Shown: positions 6,569 through 10,879 of the stretch, piece by piece
How the letters are laid out: each line of letters starts with the position of its first letter
Position numbering within the stretch: position 1 is the stretch's first letter
Source: Syntrophomonadaceae bacterium
GTDB taxonomy: Bacteria > Bacillota > Syntrophomonadia > Syntrophomonadales > Syntrophomonadaceae
Length of the DNA stretch: 10,879 nucleotides
Assembly: GCA_031265005.1 (NCBI GenBank)
Contig: JAISDD010000180.1
Coordinates: forward strand, 1-10,879
Reading direction: 5' to 3'
Notes under the pieces: model-generated
What the model was told of the DNA's origin: nothing
Databases searched by the model: none
Seen by the model: only the letters and a program-made list of their open reading frames with translations
Position numbers and translations under genes: made by a program

Positions 6569-7810
6569 TTAATTTTGTTTTGCGCGCTGCGCCATGCGCT
6601 CTAAATACTCATCTTTTATTTTATTAAATTCTTCTTTCCTTTCGGGCGGAATTTCGCGCTGCGCGGAACTGCGGTTTTTGCTGTTGAGGAAATCCAGGTA
6701 CTTCCCCCCCTGCCGCATGCGGAAGTCCAGATGCGGCCCCGTGGACAGGCCTGAGCTGCCCACATAACCTACAACCTGGCCCTGGCGCACGCGCGCGCCC
6801 ACGCTTACACCTTTACCGAAATTTTTTAAATGCCCATAGCACGTGACGAAGTTATTGGGATGCGCTACTTCAACATAATTGCCGAAGCCGCCTTTCCAGC
6901 CTTTGAATTTTACTATACCGTCCCCCACGCTTTCAACGGGCGTGCCGATGGGGGCGGCATAATCTATGCCGTAATGCGGGCGCATTATGCGCAGTATCGG
7001 GTGAAAGCGGCCCTTAGTAAAGCGCGATGTTATGCGCGCACCGCGCACGCTTATCGGCGCTTTTAGGAACATTTTTTTGGTGAATTTGCCGTTTTCATCA
7101 TAAAACTCGTCATCAAAACGTATGGCATAATGTTTGCCCGCGTATTTACCGTCGTAATAGGCGGCCAGTACGCTTTGGTTCAGCACGGCGCCGCCGGCGG
7201 TATAGTCCTCCTGCCAGAGGACGGCGAAAGTATCGCCGTTTCTGGTTTCCGCGTTAAAATCTATCGCCCAGGAAAATAAATCGGCAAACTCAACTATAAA
7301 CCCGGGCTTAAGCCCCGCCTTCTGCATTGAAGCGAAGAGGGAGGATTCTATCACGCCCTGCGCAAAACTCTCGCGCGTTTTTACGCTTATGTCCATAATG
7401 CCGGCCACCAGTTCACCGCCGCTCTGCGCCACATAATAGCGGCTGAAATCTTTTGTTACTACCAGCATTTTGAAGTCGTCCGTCTCGGTCATGGTGAGCA
7501 GGTATCTGTCGCGCGGGGCAAGGCGGCGCATGTTAAGCACGCTGTCCAGCTTTTTTATGATTTGGGCCGTAAGCTCTTTTGATATGCCGTCTTCCTGCAG
7601 ATTTGCGGCAAGGGGAGTTTTAAGATTGCCTTCGTATTTTTTAAAGTAAATTTCCTCCTGCCTGTTTTGCGCTTCAATCTGCGCCAAATGCCGCTGCACG
7701 AAAAAATTTACAATCAAAAAAAACGCCACGCACAGCGGCGCATAAAGCAGGAAGCTGCGTAAAAAGTATTTGAAATCCTGATGTTTCAAAAAATCTTTTA
7801 AAGCCTGCAT
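6569..7810 (-). CDS. membrane-anchored M23 peptidase (LytM/MepM-like endopeptidase)
   Basis: The 413-residue protein has one N-terminal membrane helix (about 18-38) with no clear cleavage site, so the rest probably faces the periplasm or wall. A helical region and an OapA-like middle part lead to the M23 domain at about 258-375. There, ITSRFTKGRFHPI opens the fold, H279 and D283 (HYGID) are zinc ligands, H327 lies in YGHL, and GPHLDF gives H360 with D362 where many relatives have a second histidine. The family cuts peptide cross-links in peptidoglycan. The ATG at 7810 is chosen over a TTG at 7834 because AGGA stands 7 nt upstream and the inverted copy starts at the same codon. It is first in an operon with the P-loop and SEC-C genes. 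Only 23 nt separate it from the ptb terminator hairpin's T-run edge region, so its promoter is not obvious. Confidence 0.93.
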   Translation of the reverse strand: MQALKDFLKHQDFKYFLRSFLLYAPLCVAFFLIVNFFVQRHLAQIEAQNRQEEIYFKKYEGNLKTPLAANLQEDGISKELTAQIIKKLDSVLNMRRLAPRDRYLLTMTETDDFKMLVVTKDFSRYYVAQSGGELVAGIMDISVKTRESFAQGVIESSLFASMQKAGLKPGFIVEFADLFSWAIDFNAETRNGDTFAVLWQEDYTAGGAVLNQSVLAAYYDGKYAGKHYAIRFDDEFYDENGKFTKKMFLKAPISVRGARITSRFTKGRFHPILRIMRPHYGIDYAAPIGTPVESVGDGIVKFKGWKGGFGNYVEVAHPNNFVTCYGHLKNFGKGVSVGARVRQGQVVGYVGSSGLSTGPHLDFRMRQGGKYLDFLNSKNRSSAQREIPPERKEEFNKIKDEYLERMAQRAKQN

Positions 7811-7813
7811 GGG
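7735..7813 (-). repeat. 79-bp inverted repeat arm (parent copy within M23 gene start)
   Basis: These bases cover the ATG and first 25 codons of the M23 peptidase and pair with 5494-5572 in opposite orientation at 70 of 79 positions. The two arms flank the body of the M23 gene, the P-loop gene and most of the SEC-C gene (about 2.2 kb). This arm is the original, since it continues in frame into the complete gene. Confidence 0.85.
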
Positions 7814-7836
7814 CGTATCCTGGAAAGCCTGCAAGG

Positions 7837-7869
7837 AAAAAACGGGGCGCGTTTTTTTAACGCGCCCCG
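7837..7869 (-). terminator. strong intrinsic terminator after ptb
   Basis: On the minus strand an 11-bp perfect stem, CGGGGCGCGTT paired with AACGCGCCCCG (7843-7869), closes on a 5-nt A loop and is followed by six T (7837-7842). It lies 16 nt past the ptb stop and ends 26 nt before the M23 start codon, so it should close the buk-ptb transcript and limit read-through into the peptidase operon. Confidence 0.92.
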
Positions 7870-7885
7870 CGCGTATAACAAAGCC

Positions 7886-8803
7886 TTATTTCTTATTTTT
7901 TATATAAGAGCAAAGCGCGATGGAGTTGAGTTTTAAGTTCGGATGGTCGGCCCGCGAAGGCAGTATGGCCGGTATATTGGGGCCGGCTATCATGGCGGCG
8001 CCTTCGGTTTCCTCGCCGAAGAAAGCTATGGCTTTATACAGCGGGTTGCCGGCGTCCAAATCAGGCAGTACCAGCAAATCCGCATCGCCGGCGACGACTG
8101 CGTTTTTGATGCCCTTTTCTTCCGCGGCCTGTTTGGAAAGCGCGATATATAAATCGTAAGGGCCTTCAATCGTGCAGCCGGTTATTTTGCCGTCTTTGTT
8201 CATCTGTACCAGCGCCTGCGCGTCAAGCGTGGAGGGGATTTTTTCATTCACCTTTTCCACGGGGCAGACTATGGCTACTTTCGGATTTTCCACGCCCAGC
8301 TTATGCAGCAGGCCCACGGCATTGTTGATTATGCCTGCCTTCTGCTCCAGCGTGGGGGCTATCATGATGGCGGAATCCGTAACGGCGAAAGGTTTGTGAT
8401 AGCGCTTTGAAGTAAAAACGACAAAATGCGTGAGCAGCGCGCCGGCAGGCACAAAACCCATTTCCTTATTTAGTATGGCTCTCATATAATATTTTGTATC
8501 AACAAGGCCTTTGACAAGGAAGTCGCCCTTGCCGGCTTTTATCTGCTGCGCCGCAATATTGCACATTTCTGGCACGTCGGTACACTGGATAAATTCAAAT
8601 TTATCTTCAGCAAGGCCGACTTTCTTCATCATGTTCTTCACCTGCTCAATGTCGCCAATCAGCACGCCGCTGGAAATCAGGCCTTTTTCGTCCGCCATTT
8701 TTATGGCGCTGAGGGCTTCCTCGTTATTTGCTCCGGGCACCACAACGCGGTTGGCTTTGCCTTTAACAAGGTCTATTAATTCTTTGAAGTTATTGAATTC
8801 CAT
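7886..8803 (-). CDS. ptb: phosphate butyryltransferase
   Basis: The 305-residue cytoplasmic enzyme would convert butyryl-CoA and phosphate to butyryl phosphate and CoA, or run the reverse. It spans the whole phosphate acetyl/butyryltransferase fold: VVVPGANNEEALSAI near 19-33, DFLVKGLVDTKYYMRAIL near 93-110, FAVTDSAIMIAPTLEQK near 138-154, and the C-terminal DADLLVLPDLDAGNPLYK and GPNIPAILPSRAD segments typical of Ptb. Length matches the family (about 300). AGGAGA about 9 nt before the ATG serves as ribosome site. It follows buk by 23 nt in the same direction, the reverse of the ptb-buk order known from clostridia, and ends before a strong terminator. Related branched-chain acyl substrates are possible; the sequence cannot separate these. 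Confidence 0.92.
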   Translation of the reverse strand: MEFNNFKELIDLVKGKANRVVVPGANNEEALSAIKMADEKGLISSGVLIGDIEQVKNMMKKVGLAEDKFEFIQCTDVPEMCNIAAQQIKAGKGDFLVKGLVDTKYYMRAILNKEMGFVPAGALLTHFVVFTSKRYHKPFAVTDSAIMIAPTLEQKAGIINNAVGLLHKLGVENPKVAIVCPVEKVNEKIPSTLDAQALVQMNKDGKITGCTIEGPYDLYIALSKQAAEEKGIKNAVVAGDADLLVLPDLDAGNPLYKAIAFFGEETEGAAMIAGPNIPAILPSRADHPNLKLNSIALCSYIKNKK

Positions 8804-8826
8804 TTTTACTGTTCTCCTGTTTATGT

Positions 8827-9939
8827 TTATTTATATTCTTTAATTGTCTCGGGTTTTTGCAGGGCTCTTTCCGCAGCTTCCCTGAGGGCGGCCTTCTCGT
8901 CGCTGCCGGGGTAAACAAAAACCTTCGGCGCCAGCCAGGCTATTTTAGGCTTTAAGGTTTCCCTTATATATTCATTACACATAAGCCCGCCCGTTAAGAT
9001 AATCGCGTCAAGGTTGCCTTCGGCGGCTGCCGCCATATACCCGATATATTTGACAAATTGGTAAATCATCGCATCGCGGACTTCTTTTGCCTTCTCTCTG
9101 GAACAATAGATTGTGGAGTTGGGTGCTTTCTCGCCGATATCTATGAAGCGTGAAAGCTCCCTCAAATCATGCGTACCGGTGTAGGAATATACGCCGCCGC
9201 GGCCTTTGATTTTCAAGTACATTTCCGGCCAGGTAAATTTGCTGCTGTAGCAGAGCCTTGCCAGCGGGCCGGTGGGCAGGGTGCCGGTTCTCTGCGGCGT
9301 CATGGGGCCTTCGCCTTCAAGGGCGTTGTTAACATCTACTACCCTGCCGTTTATATGCGTGCCCACAGACGCGCCGCCGCCCGCGTGCAGCACTACAAAG
9401 CGGCATTTTTCATAGGGTTTGCCAAGCTGCTGGGCCGTTAAAAAGGCTACCCTTTTTTGATTTAAAGCGTGGAATATTGAAATCCTGGGCAGATCCGGCA
9501 TGCCGGTGTAGCGGGCTAAACTGCTGAGCTCGTCTACAACAACCGCGTCGCTGATAAGGCTGATTGAGCCGGCATCCTGCGCTATGGAGTGGGCTAAAAT
9601 ACCGCCGAGGTTGGAAGCGTGCATACCCTGTATACCCTGCCTTAAATCCTGCAACATTTTATCATTTACATAATAAGCGCCGCCTTTCATGGGTTTTAAA
9701 AGGCCGCCGCGGCCGATAACCGCGTTGATTTCTTTAAGCGGTACATTATGTTCGGCCAGCATAGCTAAAATCATCTTCTTTTTGAGAGGCGCCGTCTCGG
9801 CGGCATTTTCGTTCTCAAAAGGGGCGAGTTCAGCCGGAGTGTAATTTATTTTTATGTCAAATACGGCTTCTGAGCCCCTGTAGTAGCCGATATCGTCGGA
9901 TGTGGAGCCTGGGTTAATCACTAAAATATTGTAAGGCAT
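8827..9939 (-). CDS. buk: butyrate kinase
   Basis: The 370-residue enzyme of the acetokinase (ASKHA) superfamily would transfer phosphate from butyryl phosphate to ADP, giving butyrate and ATP. Family landmarks are in order: INPGSTS at 8-14 (phosphate loop), GRGGLLKPMKGGAYYVN at 76-92, HASNLGG at 107-113, VVVDELSSLARYTGMP at 133-148, SIFHALNQK at 154-162, AGGGASVGTHINGRVVDVNN at 186-205, GEGPMTPQRTGTLP at 209-222, THDLRE and LTGGL at 315-319. Length matches known Buk. After GSTS, usual members have TK; here it is DD (15-16), a change beside the nucleotide site. GAGG about 6 nt before the ATG is the ribosome site. Together with ptb it forms a substrate-level ATP-yielding branch of butyrate, or branched-chain acid, fermentation. 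Confidence 0.93.
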   Translation of the reverse strand: MPYNILVINPGSTSDDIGYYRGSEAVFDIKINYTPAELAPFENENAAETAPLKKKMILAMLAEHNVPLKEINAVIGRGGLLKPMKGGAYYVNDKMLQDLRQGIQGMHASNLGGILAHSIAQDAGSISLISDAVVVDELSSLARYTGMPDLPRISIFHALNQKRVAFLTAQQLGKPYEKCRFVVLHAGGGASVGTHINGRVVDVNNALEGEGPMTPQRTGTLPTGPLARLCYSSKFTWPEMYLKIKGRGGVYSYTGTHDLRELSRFIDIGEKAPNSTIYCSREKAKEVRDAMIYQFVKYIGYMAAAAEGNLDAIILTGGLMCNEYIRETLKPKIAWLAPKVFVYPGSDEKAALREAAERALQKPETIKEYK

Positions 9940-10039
9940 GTTTTACCTCTGGAATTATTTGGCCCTTCCTTTCCATTTTAACATAATAATCTTATGATGG
10001 CAAAATGCTTAATACACAGGCAATATATTCCCAGTCGCC

Positions 10040-10067
10040 TTGACGGGAAAGAAATAAATCGTATAAT
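10040..10067 (+). promoter_or_regulatory. near-consensus sigma70 promoter for the protease gene
   Basis: TTGACG (10040-10045) and a perfect TATAAT (10062-10067) are 16 bp apart, within the 159-bp gap between divergent buk and the protease gene. Transcription would start near 10074. A strong ribosome site, AAAGGAG at 10085-10091, lies 7 nt before the ATG, giving a short leader of about 25 nt. No comparably clear promoter for buk was seen in the other direction. Confidence 0.8.
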
Positions 10068-10098
10068 ATGATTATATTCTTGTGAAAGGAGACTGATT

Positions 10099-10879
10099 AT
10101 GAAGAAGCTTGCCATTTGTACGGTCGTTTTATTTGCCGCGGTTTTTTGCTGCGCGCAGCAGCCAAAAGAGGAATTCCCAAAACAGCTTGACCCGCAGCCC
10201 GGGTTTGCTGAGTTTAAAGGTCTTAGCTGCAGAGCAGGTCTTCCTGTACATCTTTCTGAGGAAAAATGTTTTACGGTTGACTTTCGTTCGTGTGATTTCA
10301 GTAAAGAAGATTTAAGCGGATTAGAAAAAGGTTTAGGTGGATTAGACCAAAAGACAGTCGCGGCTTTTCTACAATTTGATGATAAAACCATTTGGCCCAA
10401 AGGCAATAAAATGCCGGAGTGGCTTAAGCCGCAGGAGATAATGAAAATCGGTAAAACGCCAGGGCTTAATATAAAGCAATTGCACACGCAGGGCATAACC
10501 GGCAAAGGCGTAGGTTTAGCAATTATAGATCAAGGCCTTCCGAAACATGCCGAATATCAGAACAGATTGGTTTTCTTTAAAAATCGGCAAGTTTTGACAG
10601 ATTCCCTAATGCATGGCGCGGCAGTATCCTCAATAGCTGTGGGTAAAAATGTCGGCGTAGCGCCGGAAGCTTATTTATACTATATTTCTGCTATTTTTTC
10701 CGCAGATGAAAATGAGATTTTTGATGCGGGTCCTATCAGCGAAGCCATAGAAGAGCTTTTATCGCTGAACAAAACTTTGCCTGATGATAAAAAGATTGCT
10801 GTGATTTCTATATCGCGCGGTTTTGGCGACAGAAACAAAGGAAGGAGTGGTTTTCTTAAAGTTTTGGAAAAAGCAAAAA
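10099..10879 (+). CDS. exported S8-family (subtilisin-like) serine protease, partial at right edge
   Basis: The frame is open for 260 codons and runs off the window. Residues 1-19 form a secretion signal (MKK, then a hydrophobic LAICTVVLFAAVF) ending in Cys-Cys; C17 or C18 could be a lipoprotein site, but the lipobox is imperfect. A cysteine-containing pre-domain (about 40-115) precedes the protease domain. There, GKGVGLAIIDQG gives the catalytic aspartate D144, and MHGAAVSSIAVG gives the catalytic histidine H172, followed by GVAPEAYLYYI. The catalytic serine lies beyond the edge. The IMKIGKTPGLNIKQLH lead-in and IIDQ form occur in a subgroup of S8 peptidases. It has its own strong promoter and diverges from buk. 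The start is fixed by AAAGGAG 7 nt upstream. Substrate is unknown. Confidence 0.9.
   Translation, partial: MKKLAICTVVLFAAVFCCAQQPKEEFPKQLDPQPGFAEFKGLSCRAGLPVHLSEEKCFTVDFRSCDFSKEDLSGLEKGLGGLDQKTVAAFLQFDDKTIWPKGNKMPEWLKPQEIMKIGKTPGLNIKQLHTQGITGKGVGLAIIDQGLPKHAEYQNRLVFFKNRQVLTDSLMHGAAVSSIAVGKNVGVAPEAYLYYISAIFSADENEIFDAGPISEAIEELLSLNKTLPDDKKIAVISISRGFGDRNKGRSGFLKVLEKAK

Noticed and set aside
9978..10505. Minus-strand open frame of 175 codons
   Set aside because: It is antisense to the subtilisin-like gene, which has a strong promoter, ribosome site, signal peptide and catalytic motifs.
1..10879. CRISPR array or regular tandem repeats
   Set aside because: No regularly spaced direct repeats were seen on reading the window; the only long repeat noticed is the 79-bp inverted pair.

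Overview
The window joins two unlike halves. Bases 1 to about 5,150 are AT-rich and carry accessory genes: a SEC-C protein, a dead nucleotidyltransferase, a serine recombinase with three small companion genes, and an unrecognised membrane protein. Bases from about 5,190 onward are visibly richer in GC and carry housekeeping-type genes: a tRNA-Arg, a wall peptidase operon, butyrate kinase and phosphate butyryltransferase, and the start of an exported subtilisin-like protease. The butyryl-phosphate pathway suggests an anaerobic fermenting bacterium. The phylum cannot be fixed from this sequence.

Left half: on the minus strand, a nucleotidyltransferase pseudogene with four in-frame stops lies 2 nt upstream of an intact SEC-C gene that runs off the left edge. 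That protein also shows an E...E-V-K pattern like a PD-(D/E)XK nuclease. Diverging from this pair, a plus-strand run of four genes is joined entirely by 4-bp ATGA overlaps: an unknown 74-aa protein, a DUF5681-like 64-aa protein, a DUF2924 protein and a 553-aa large serine recombinase. A four-helix membrane protein gene meets the recombinase tail to tail. The block ends beside the 3' end of tRNA-Arg(GCG), which fits the edge of an integrated element, though no att repeat could be found.

Right half: all minus strand up to 9,939. buk and ptb form an operon closed by a strong intrinsic terminator. Only 23 nt separate that terminator from the M23 peptidase start codon. The peptidase is followed closely by an AAA_28-type P-loop protein and a small SEC-C protein. 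The first 25 codons of the peptidase gene occur again, inverted, at 5494-5572 (70 of 79 bases identical). This decaying fragment supplies the antisense bases that form the end of the small SEC-C gene. The two copies flank the whole three-gene operon. At the right end, a near-consensus sigma70 promoter drives the partial S8-family protease gene on the plus strand.

The most unusual items are the ATGA-chained recombinase module, the nuclease-like SEC-C protein beside a multiply stopped nucleotidyltransferase, and the inverted peptidase-gene fragment. None is shown by the sequence alone to be a new system.
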